A DNA stretch of 64,000 bases from the NCBI GenBank assembly GCA_021298215.1, contig JAJTEE010000003.1, positions 124,001-188,000 on the forward strand, read 5' to 3'. Positions 10,053 to 17,340 of the stretch are shown here, piece after piece. Source of the stretch: Alphaproteobacteria bacterium. Lineage in GTDB: Bacteria; Pseudomonadota; Alphaproteobacteria; Paracaedibacterales; CAITNM01. Made by a program: the position numbers and the translations under genes. Below the pieces are notes generated by a model. The model was not told the origin of the DNA, made no database searches, and saw nothing but the letters and a program-made list of their open reading frames with translations. Numbering within the stretch: position 1 is the first letter of the stretch; every line of letters starts with the position of its first letter.

Positions 10053-11837
10053 TTATTTCTGTATTTTCTCAGCCATCATTTCCAATTCCAGCCATCGTGT
10101 TTCAGCAGCATCGAGTCCTTCCTGACATTCTTGCAACTCTTCACTTAAAGCTGCAAATTGATGCGGGTTTTTTTCATACAAGGTGACATCTTCTAAATGG
10201 GTTGAAAGTTCTTCGATGCGCTTTTCTAAAGCTTTGATTGCCTTAGGTAACTCTTCCCATTCACGTTTCAGATTATAAGATAAACGCTTAGGTGGAGCAG
10301 AGATTTTTTCAGTTTGAGCAGCTTTAGGCTTTTCTTTGATAGATGCTTTCGAAGCTGCTTTTAAGTAATGTTCAATGTCACTATAACCACCAACGTATTC
10401 CTGCACTTCACCTGTTTCAGAAACCACATAAGTAGATGTAACGGTACGATCCAAAAAATCACGATCATGGCTTACGACGATTAGCGTGCCATTGTATTGC
10501 TGTAAACATTCGACTAATAAATCAAGCGTATCCATATCCAAATCATTGGTTGGCTCGTCGAGTACCAGTAAATTTCCTGGATTTGCTAGAGCTTTGGCAA
10601 GCAATAAACGATTCTTTTCGCCGCCGGAGAGAATGCTCACTTGACCACGAATTTGGTTCTCGTCAAACAAAAATTCTTTTAAATACCCCACCACGTGTTT
10701 TGTTTCATTGCCAACCCAAACCTGATCGCCACCTTCAGGGCATAAAGTTTGCCACAGCGTATCGGTGGGATTCAATCCAGATCGCATTTGGTCAATGTAT
10801 GTTACTTTTAACGTGGTGCCATGTTTAACATTACCAACATCAGGTTTTAATTCACCCACTAGCATTTTAACGAGCGTACTTTTTCCCGCTCCATTCGGTC
10901 CAATAATGCCAATTTTATCTTGATGCAAAATTCGACATGAAAACGGCTGCACAACTTTTCGATCACCGTATGCTTTTTCAATATCTTTCGCTTCGATAAT
11001 GATTTTACTACCTCGAGGAAGATTAATGGGATTCACATCAATCGAGCGGGTTTTATTTTGCATCATGTGACGCCGCTCACTGCGCAACTCTTGCAAGCGT
11101 TGCAATCGCCCTTGATTACGCTTACGACGTGCTGTCACACCATAGTGCAACCAATCCGTTTCCAAACGTAACCGTGTATTAAGCTTTTCTAAACGACGCT
11201 CTTCTTCTTCCATCAACATCGATGACCATTCGTCAAAGGTGCTGAACCCTTTTTTATTCGTGTGTAAAATACCTCGATCAAGCCACCACGTGGTGTTTGA
11301 AACTTTTTCCAAAAAGCGTCGATCATGGCTAATTACCACAACAGCCCCTTTAAACTTTGCCAGATATTCTTCCAGCCATTGAATGCTGGGTAAATCCAAA
11401 TGGTTCGTTGGCTCATCAAGTAACAAAATATCTGGCTTTTTGACTAAACTTTCCGCCAGAGCAAAGCGTCGCTTTTGACCACCTGAAGCATTGCTTAAGG
11501 TAATATCTGCAGCAATACCAAGTTTATCAAGAATGGCACGCGCCTCGTGTGGCAGGGCACCGTAAGACTCTAATAACGCTGAGGTTGTAATATCCTCGGG
11601 ATATTTTTTATCCTGCTCAAGGTACACCAAATTTTGGCTAGATAATAAAAAATACTCTCCATCATCAAGCTCATAAATTTGCGCTAAAGCTTTTAGCAGC
11701 GTTGATTTTCCGCAGCCATTACGCCCCACCAAACAAATGCGATCACCGTCACAAATCTGCGCGGTTAGTCCTTCAAAAACAGGTTTGCCGCCAAAACGAA
11801 CGCAGGCATCTTTTAAGCGAAGTAAAACAGTCGACAT
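10053..11837 (-). CDS. uup: ABC-F family ATPase, Uup type
   Basis: 594 residues with two soluble ABC domains and no membrane segments. Domain 1 has Walker A GRNGCGKSTLLKAL, signature ASGGQKRRFALAE and Walker B LLLDEPTNHLD. Domain 2 has GPNGAGKSTLVKML, LSGGEKNRLLLAK and LLVLDEPTNDLD. The inter-domain linker is strongly basic (GVTARRKRNQGRLQRLQELRSERR), and the C-terminal 70 residues form a coiled coil, the feature that marks Uup among ABC-F proteins. ABC-F proteins act on the ribosome; Uup is also linked to precise transposon excision in E. coli. Confidence 0.88.
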   Translation of the reverse strand: MSTVLLRLKDACVRFGGKPVFEGLTAQICDGDRICLVGRNGCGKSTLLKALAQIYELDDGEYFLLSSQNLVYLEQDKKYPEDITTSALLESYGALPHEARAILDKLGIAADITLSNASGGQKRRFALAESLVKKPDILLLDEPTNHLDLPSIQWLEEYLAKFKGAVVVISHDRRFLEKVSNTTWWLDRGILHTNKKGFSTFDEWSSMLMEEEERRLEKLNTRLRLETDWLHYGVTARRKRNQGRLQRLQELRSERRHMMQNKTRSIDVNPINLPRGSKIIIEAKDIEKAYGDRKVVQPFSCRILHQDKIGIIGPNGAGKSTLVKMLVGELKPDVGNVKHGTTLKVTYIDQMRSGLNPTDTLWQTLCPEGGDQVWVGNETKHVVGYLKEFLFDENQIRGQVSILSGGEKNRLLLAKALANPGNLLVLDEPTNDLDMDTLDLLVECLQQYNGTLIVVSHDRDFLDRTVTSTYVVSETGEVQEYVGGYSDIEHYLKAASKASIKEKPKAAQTEKISAPPKRLSYNLKREWEELPKAIKALEKRIEELSTHLEDVTLYEKNPHQFAALSEELQECQEGLDAAETRWLELEMMAEKIQK

Positions 11838-11868
11838 GTTTTATATATACGTCTTTTAGTTCTGTATT

Positions 11869-12435
11869 TTAATTAGAACCTGTTAATGAAGACTGATTCC
11901 GAGCATTACGCTTCGTAATCCTATCGAACTGGTTTTGAGCAAGAAGTACTCTGGTTGCACCTATTATATCGTTTAATTTAGTCACCACATCTTCATATTG
12001 TTCAGGTGTTAATCTTTTTTCGGCATTTTCTGGTTTATTACCTAATCTGAGGATACCTTCTTTATTCTTTTCATAGGCTGACACCTTTTCTGCAAAATAA
12101 GCTTCAAAGGCAGTTAATTCTCTAATCACACGAGGTATTTCTAAATCCTCAGTTATGCTAGATGTTTGGAGCATTTCTTCGTATACGGCATGAGCCGAAT
12201 CACATATATTTTGAGCAATTTGTTCATCGCTGCCCAAGCTGCGCAAGCTAGGAAAGAGATTGGCAAGACTACTTCCCACAGCTGCGTCAATTTCTGTAAC
12301 GCTAGAATATTCTGTTGCTGCTTGAGTGCTTACAGCTTCTGTATTTTCGTCAAGAGCATCATCCGCAGAAGGACCAGTCGCTGCGTTCAAAGAAAATACA
12401 AGGCTTAAGGATAATATTTTTAAAGAGATTTTCAT
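11869..12435 (-). CDS. Exported protein of unknown function
   Basis: 188 residues. An N-terminal signal peptide (MKISLKILSLSLVFSLNAAT) precedes an acidic, alanine-rich, mostly helical mature part with no cysteine cluster or recognisable catalytic motif. I do not recognise the family. It lies 31 bases upstream (in genomic coordinates) of the uup start on the same strand, downstream of mlaD, and could be cotranscribed with either. The size and composition recall the other small exported proteins in this window (35499, 42662, 54634). Confidence 0.7.
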   Translation of the reverse strand: MKISLKILSLSLVFSLNAATGPSADDALDENTEAVSTQAATEYSSVTEIDAAVGSSLANLFPSLRSLGSDEQIAQNICDSAHAVYEEMLQTSSITEDLEIPRVIRELTAFEAYFAEKVSAYEKNKEGILRLGNKPENAEKRLTPEQYEDVVTKLNDIIGATRVLLAQNQFDRITKRNARNQSSLTGSN

Positions 12436-12525
12436 GTTGCTACTCGCAATCTTACAAGATGTATCTACGTATGAATTAGCATATCTCGAAAAAGATTGCC
12501 ACTGGTAGTCAATCTAATGAAATGC

Positions 12526-12975
12526 TTATTTTTTATCCTGGTTACTGAAAATATATTTGCTTAACAACCCTTCAAGACTAACCGATGATTGCGTTAAAGA
12601 AATGGTATCGCCGGGTTTTAAGAAATGATCATCACCACCAGGAGAAATATTGACGTATTTTCCGCCCATTAAACTTTCGCTCACGATTTCTGCCGAGCTA
12701 TCGGAAGGGATTTTTAAAGAGGCATCGATATCAATCCCAACGATTGCCTTGAAATTCTTTTTATCGATCGCAATATGATTAACATGGCCAATGGTAACAC
12801 CACCCATGCGCACGTCGTTGCCAACTGATACGCCGTCTATTCTGTCAAATCGTGCAAAAACTTTTATAGTTTGCTTGTGCGATGATGTTGAAAATTGATA
12901 CCCAAATGCGAAAAAAAGTCCTGCGATAAGCAAAACAATAGCGCCTGTGACTGTCTCTAAGAAGTTATGCCGCAT
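12526..12975 (-). CDS. mlaD: Phospholipid-transport MCE protein MlaD
   Basis: 149 residues. One N-terminal membrane helix (residues about 8-27, IVLLIAGLFFAFGYQF) anchors a single MCE domain (about 37-115), with FDRIDGVSVGNDVRMGGVTIG and the ESLMGGKYVNISPGG stretch typical of MlaD. The periplasmic MlaD hexamer passes phospholipids between MlaC and the MlaFEB transporter and so keeps the outer membrane asymmetric. mlaE, mlaF and mlaC are not in the window. It implies a Gram-negative double membrane. Confidence 0.92.
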   Translation of the reverse strand: MRHNFLETVTGAIVLLIAGLFFAFGYQFSTSSHKQTIKVFARFDRIDGVSVGNDVRMGGVTIGHVNHIAIDKKNFKAIVGIDIDASLKIPSDSSAEIVSESLMGGKYVNISPGGDDHFLKPGDTISLTQSSVSLEGLLSKYIFSNQDKK

Positions 12976-13117
12976 GTAATAAATATCAATAATTTTCCTG
13001 CAGTACTATAGCCTAACATAAGTGTTTTAAGGAAGTGTTAAAGAATAAAATCAAAAAGAGCAATGATTGTTTGATAGTCAAAATATGCTAATATCCCCCT
13101 AATTAAAAAGAGGAGAA

Positions 13118-14086
13118 ATGATGCGTAAACCAATATTGATAACACTTTCTGTGGTATTCGTTGTCGTGCTGTCTTTTTTTATGTTTTCAAAAAAATCGGA
13201 ACGTGTTGATATCGTCGTTTCAATAAAGCCAATACACAGCTTGGTGTGTGCGCTCACGAAGGGAGTTACAACGCCTGTTCTTTTATTAGATGGTTCAGTA
13301 TCCCCGCATCATGCGCAACTACAGCCTTCTCAGGTACAAAAGTTAAAAAGCGCTAAATTTGTGGTGTGGATAGGTCCAGTGTATGAGCAAATGCTTACTA
13401 AGCATGTTAAAGAATTACAAGCTGCAGTTGTAACCTTGCAAGAGAGTTCAGAAATTAAGTTAAAGCCTTTAAGAAATGGGGCGCTTTGGGATCAGCATGC
13501 CTGCTGCAATCATGACCACGCCCATTATCACGATCATGATCATCACCATCACGATTCTCATGGTGCCAATATTGATGGGCACATTTGGCTAAGTCCTATC
13601 ATGATGCTGTGCGTGGTAGATGTCGTTTTAAAAGAACTACAAAAATTATATCCAAACCATCAAGAACTGCTCAATAAAAATGCCCAAGCTTATAAAGAGC
13701 GCTTACAACTACTGCATCAACAGCTTTTGCATAAGATGAATCCTTCCAAAGGAAGCACGTACATTATTCAGCATGATGGTAATCAATATTTCGATGCATT
13801 GTATGGGGTGAAAACCATTGCTACGCTTTCTATTGATCCTAATATCCCTCCTAGCGCAGGGCATATACTAAAAATTCGCAAAGCGCTTAAGAAGAAAAAA
13901 ATTCATCCAAAGTGCTTATATGCAGAAAAGCAAATAAATGTGGCTCTTGCTAAAACCTATGCGGATTCTTTAAAAATTTCTTTTGCAGTTGTTGATTATC
14001 TGGGAACGGCAATCGAAGAAGGGGAATCAGCATATGAAGCATTGATGCATGCATATGTTGATGAATTCTTGAAGGGATTGAAATAA
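13118..14086 (+). CDS. znuA: Zinc ABC transporter substrate-binding protein ZnuA
   Basis: 322 residues. An N-terminal hydrophobic signal/anchor (about 5-23) precedes a TroA/ZnuA fold: VVSIKPIHSLVCAL, DGSVSPHHAQLQPSQ (first metal histidine), a histidine-rich loop (HDHAHYHDHDHHHHDSH, about residues 132-149) and IDGHIWLSP (second histidine). The His-rich loop marks zinc rather than manganese members. ATG codons at 13118 and 13121 follow a strong gaggag site. No znuB, znuC or zur is adjacent, so the permease must be encoded elsewhere. The stop lies one base before the CCA end of the convergent tRNA gene. Confidence 0.92.
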   Translation: MMRKPILITLSVVFVVVLSFFMFSKKSERVDIVVSIKPIHSLVCALTKGVTTPVLLLDGSVSPHHAQLQPSQVQKLKSAKFVVWIGPVYEQMLTKHVKELQAAVVTLQESSEIKLKPLRNGALWDQHACCNHDHAHYHDHDHHHHDSHGANIDGHIWLSPIMMLCVVDVVLKELQKLYPNHQELLNKNAQAYKERLQLLHQQLLHKMNPSKGSTYIIQHDGNQYFDALYGVKTIATLSIDPNIPPSAGHILKIRKALKKKKIHPKCLYAEKQINVALAKTYADSLKISFAVVDYLGTAIEEGESAYEALMHAYVDEFLKGLK

Positions 14087-14087
14087 G

Positions 14088-14164
14088 TGGTGGGCCCGGC
14101 AGGACTCGAACCTGCGACAGCCCCGTTATGAGCGGGGGGTTCTAACCAACTGAACTACAGGCCC
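14088..14164 (-). tRNA. tRNA-Ile2 (CAT anticodon, lysidine type)
   Basis: A 77-base cloverleaf on the minus strand. The acceptor stem GGGCCTG pairs with CGGGCCC (one wobble-type mismatch), discriminator A, and the 3' CCA is encoded. The anticodon loop CTCATAA (anticodon at 14130-14128) sits on a CCCCG/CGGGG stem, and the T arm GCAGGTTCGAGTCCTGC is perfect. CAT could also be Met. The GGGCCTGTAG 5' end and the overall pattern match alphaproteobacterial Ile2 genes, whose C34 is changed to lysidine by TilS. Confidence 0.88.
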
Positions 14165-14260
14165 AACCTCTGAAATATGCCTTAAATCTATGTTTAGGTC
14201 AACATTAGGATGATTTTTGTATGAAAGATATTGCGTCAGCTTTTTTGAGAGTTTTTTATT

Positions 14261-15358
14261 TTACAGTATGAAGAATGTTTGAATTTCTTCCTCCGACACT
14301 CCCCATTCTCTCATTTTCCTTATGAGGAAAGATTTCATGGCGTAAAATGGGACAACAATATCTACTTGTCCTTTTACAGGATTTATTCCACTTACTGCTT
14401 CACCGGTTAACCTAGCATGAATGCGTGTCTTAGATTTTTCTGCTGAGAACAATTCATGACCATCTGGAATGATAGGTATTTTTGAATGTTCGACTATAGC
14501 GGTGTTGATGGCTATCGCATAAGTTTTGGCTTCTTGATTGTAAAAACAAACACCGCCACTCATTCCATTATTTAGCCCCCCTTCAAGTGGAAGAAGAGAG
14601 CGTAAATGATAACTTTCTTGATCTACTCTATAACTTAGGGGCGCTAACCACGAGTTTTGGAAGGGCTCATCCTCTGAATGAAGTGTGGTTAAATCCTTTG
14701 ATACATAGACGTATACTCCATGTTTTTTATTATCATACTGACATAAAATTCCTCCCACCCAACCAGTTGGTCCAAAACCAACGGCATAAAGAGGTAAATC
14801 ATTATCTGGTACCGGATGTTCTCTTAAATCAAGAGGTGTCGGAATCAGATGGGGGTGATCTTTAGATTGGAGCTTAAGAAGCGCAATATCATATTGATAG
14901 GGTGAGTCTTCTAGTGATGAATGGTTTGGATGACAGCTATTTTCAACAACAATTAGTGGATGACCTTCAAAAGAATCATTAAAAAACAAATATAAAATGA
15001 GAGCTGGATTTTGTTCTTGAAAAACTTTGAATTTATCAATTACATGAGCGCTTGTAGTAGCGTAATAATTTCCTTTTGAATCTTGGCCGAAATAATGAGC
15101 AGAAGCAAAAGAAATATAAGAAAGAGCAGAGGAAGGGGAAGTCTCTCCTGGGATTATTAAGTTTTCTCCCGAAATCATTAAATGCCCTACAGAGAGAAAT
15201 TCTGGGCGATGCATGGCAGCTGTTTCAAAATCACGTGCGTTGAATGCTGGATCGCAGAATTGACTGGCAGTGATTTCATTAGACATGCCTTGAAGTAACA
15301 AAAACACAAATACTATTACTCTATAGCAGAAAAGATTTAATGAGATATTTTTTGGCAT
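14261..15358 (-). CDS. Exported trypsin-like (S1 family) serine protease
   Basis: 365 residues with a signal peptide (hydrophobic core about residues 12-24). The catalytic triad can be read in order: His105 in TTSAHV, Asp157 in YDIALLKL, and Ser267 in NNGMSGGV. The serine motif is GMSGG instead of the usual GDSGG; the residue before Ser varies less often, so activity or specificity could differ, but the Gly-x-Ser-Gly core is kept. Cysteines are few. The product probably acts in the periplasm or outside the cell. A well-formed promoter lies just upstream. It is not an HtrA/DegP: no PDZ domain is seen. Confidence 0.75.
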   Translation of the reverse strand: MPKNISLNLFCYRVIVFVFLLLQGMSNEITASQFCDPAFNARDFETAAMHRPEFLSVGHLMISGENLIIPGETSPSSALSYISFASAHYFGQDSKGNYYATTSAHVIDKFKVFQEQNPALILYLFFNDSFEGHPLIVVENSCHPNHSSLEDSPYQYDIALLKLQSKDHPHLIPTPLDLREHPVPDNDLPLYAVGFGPTGWVGGILCQYDNKKHGVYVYVSKDLTTLHSEDEPFQNSWLAPLSYRVDQESYHLRSLLPLEGGLNNGMSGGVCFYNQEAKTYAIAINTAIVEHSKIPIIPDGHELFSAEKSKTRIHARLTGEAVSGINPVKGQVDIVVPFYAMKSFLIRKMREWGVSEEEIQTFFIL

Positions 15359-15397
15359 CTTAATTATTGTAAAAAGAAATTTTATTGTTAATAAAAA

Positions 15398-15426
15398 ATA
15401 TAAGCAAAATAAATTATCTAGGTCAA
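15398..15426 (-). promoter_or_regulatory. Sigma-70-type promoter of the trypsin-like gene
   Basis: On the minus strand TTGACC (15426-15421) is separated by exactly 17 bases from TTATAT (15403-15398), about 40 bases before the ATG at 15358. Confidence 0.6.
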
Positions 15427-15485
15427 TAATCTAAGTGCACACAAGAACGTCCCGCCAAAGTTGGCTAGTACCCGTTAATTAAAGT

Positions 15486-15926
15486 CTATTGAAAAGGCAC
15501 TTGAACATACTTTTGAACCTTTTTAAGTGGCTCTTTGGTAAGGTCTTTATCAACTTCATGCACTACTTTAGACATAACATCAGCTGATAAATGCTGACGC
15601 AAATGCCCAAGTACAACTGGTGCTGCAATCAGAATGATTTGGTCATAGCTAACAGCCATATTGTGCAGAATTTCCGCAATTTTTATTGCAAAAACTTCCT
15701 TTTTAAAACGGTACCAATCAGAGTGAGTAGGGTAACTATGAGTTCCTCTATTTACCATGCCTTTACTAACTTTTCCAGGCGTAGAGACGCCTTTATCCTG
15801 ATGAACATCAACATCCTCAGCGGCATGGTGTGTGGCCATGATTGGGACAAGATCGTTGTTATTTTTTGTGAGAAATTTCGCACGAGAGCTATCTGCAATT
15901 ACTACGCAAGTGGTTTGATTTTTCAT
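15486..15926 (-). CDS. Host attachment family protein
   Basis: 146 residues from the ATG at 15926, chosen because aaaggg lies eight bases before it; a GTG three codons earlier is the alternative. The pattern matches the family annotated as 'protein required for attachment to host cells' (Pfam Host_attach): VVIADSSRAKFL at the N-terminus, RFKKEVFAIKIAEILHNM in the centre, ILIAAPVVLGHLRQHLSADV, and the terminal HEVDKDLTKEPLKKVQKYV. Despite the name it has no signal peptide. Its fold resembles the eRF1/Pelota-like archaeal release factor group, and the real function is uncertain. Confidence 0.8.
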   Translation of the reverse strand: MKNQTTCVVIADSSRAKFLTKNNNDLVPIMATHHAAEDVDVHQDKGVSTPGKVSKGMVNRGTHSYPTHSDWYRFKKEVFAIKIAEILHNMAVSYDQIILIAAPVVLGHLRQHLSADVMSKVVHEVDKDLTKEPLKKVQKYVQVPFQ

Positions 15927-16098
15927 TATTTTCACCCTTTCTTGATTATTGCCAGTAGCATAATGAGCTCAAATTTTTCAAAAAAAAAGAGAAAAAAATA
16001 TATTTCTTATGTTAAAAAAAAGTACCTCAGACAAAGAAGTTTTTTATGAGGATTAGTTATTAGTGTACAAACATATTTTTAAAGTTGAGGAGGACATA

Positions 16099-17313
16099 AT
16101 GAGAAAAATGTATCTTTCAAAAAGTATTTGTTTTTCCTTTTTTCTTAACGCTGTATTATGTAGTTCTACGTACCTTGATTATCAGGCTACTACTCCAGTA
16201 GATCAAAGAGTATTAGAAAAGATGCTTCCATTTTTTACCAAAATATTTGGTAATCCGCATTCAACAACACATATTTTTGGAAAAAAGGCGAATCAGGCTG
16301 TTGAGACAGCACGTGCCCAAATTGCTGCAGTAATTAATGCTGAATCTGAAGAAATAATTTTTACCTCTGGCGCTACGGAAGCCAATAATTTAGCCATTCT
16401 GGGAGCTTGCAGACACTTAAAAAAGTTAGGAAAGAATGAAATTATTAGCGTTGTTACAGAGCATAAATCTGTCTTGGGACCACTTAAAGCACTTAGAAAA
16501 GAAGGATTTAAGGTCATTCTTTTGCCTGTGCAATCAAGCGGTATTATAAAAATAGAGGATTTAAAGAAGGCATTGTCGCCTAAAACGGCTTTGGTCACTA
16601 TAATGGCTGCTAATAATGAAATAGGTGTACTTCAGCCTATTAAAATTATTGCAAAGTTAGTTCATCAATGTGGTGCTCTTTTCCATACAGATGCCGCTCA
16701 GGCTTTTGGGAAAATAGTCATAGATGTGAAAGACAGCAACATCGATCTTTTAAGTATTTCAGGCCATAAGATTTATGGGCCTAAAGGTATAGGAGCACTT
16801 TTCATAAGGAAGGGCATTACTCTTATTCCTTTCACATACGGAGGAGGTCAAGAAAGGGGTGTAAGACCAGGAACCCTACCAGTGCCATTGTGCGTAGGAT
16901 TAGGTGAAGCAGCACAACTTGCACAACAGGAACTTTTATCCGAAAGTGAGCGTCTTTTATCTTTAAGAACTAAACTATTGAATCTTTTGCAACAACAACT
17001 ACCTTCACTAACGGTGAATGGTGATTTGCAAGAAAGATTACCTGGAAATTTAAACTTTAGTGTAAAAAATATAGATGGGAAATCTTTACTAAAGCAGCTA
17101 CAAGGGATTGCTATTTCATTTGGTTCAGCATGCACATCGGAAGGTGGTAGTGGTTTATCTTATGTTATTGAAGCTCTTCAGGGAAAACCAATAGTGCCTA
17201 CAGTGGCTATCCGCATAAGTTTAGGACGCTTCACTACAGAAGATGATATTACAAAAGCAGCAGAAGAATTAATTACAGCAATTAAAAGCTTACAACATAA
17301 AAAGTTAGCATAG
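16099..17313 (+). CDS. Cysteine desulfurase (NifS/IscS type) with a signal peptide
   Basis: 404 residues from the ATG at 16099, which follows a strong gaggaggac site; an in-frame GTG at 16063 lies upstream of that site and is rejected. Residues 1-23 (MRKMYLSKSICFSFFLNAVL then CSS) look like a Sec signal peptide. The enzyme begins right after it with TYLDYQATTPVD, the normal IscS N-terminus. PLP lysine is K224 in SGHKIYGPKG. The active cysteine is C345 in SFGSACTSEGG. SGATEANNLA and the PGTLPVPL region are also intact. Such enzymes normally work in the cytosol making persulfide for Fe-S clusters. No iscU/sufE partner or iscR is near, which fits a separate role. Confidence 0.85.
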   Translation: MRKMYLSKSICFSFFLNAVLCSSTYLDYQATTPVDQRVLEKMLPFFTKIFGNPHSTTHIFGKKANQAVETARAQIAAVINAESEEIIFTSGATEANNLAILGACRHLKKLGKNEIISVVTEHKSVLGPLKALRKEGFKVILLPVQSSGIIKIEDLKKALSPKTALVTIMAANNEIGVLQPIKIIAKLVHQCGALFHTDAAQAFGKIVIDVKDSNIDLLSISGHKIYGPKGIGALFIRKGITLIPFTYGGGQERGVRPGTLPVPLCVGLGEAAQLAQQELLSESERLLSLRTKLLNLLQQQLPSLTVNGDLQERLPGNLNFSVKNIDGKSLLKQLQGIAISFGSACTSEGGSGLSYVIEALQGKPIVPTVAIRISLGRFTTEDDITKAAEELITAIKSLQHKKLA

Positions 17314-17340
17314 AGATTCTTCTAAAAAGCAGATTTTGAT

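Noticed and set aside
13499..13564. Short repetitive tract rich in catgat/cacgat
   Set aside because: It is the histidine-rich loop coding sequence of znuA, not a DNA repeat element.
16063..16098. Alternative GTG start of the cysteine desulfurase
   Set aside because: The strong gaggag site lies after it and immediately before the ATG at 16099; the GTG version would also bury the signal peptide.
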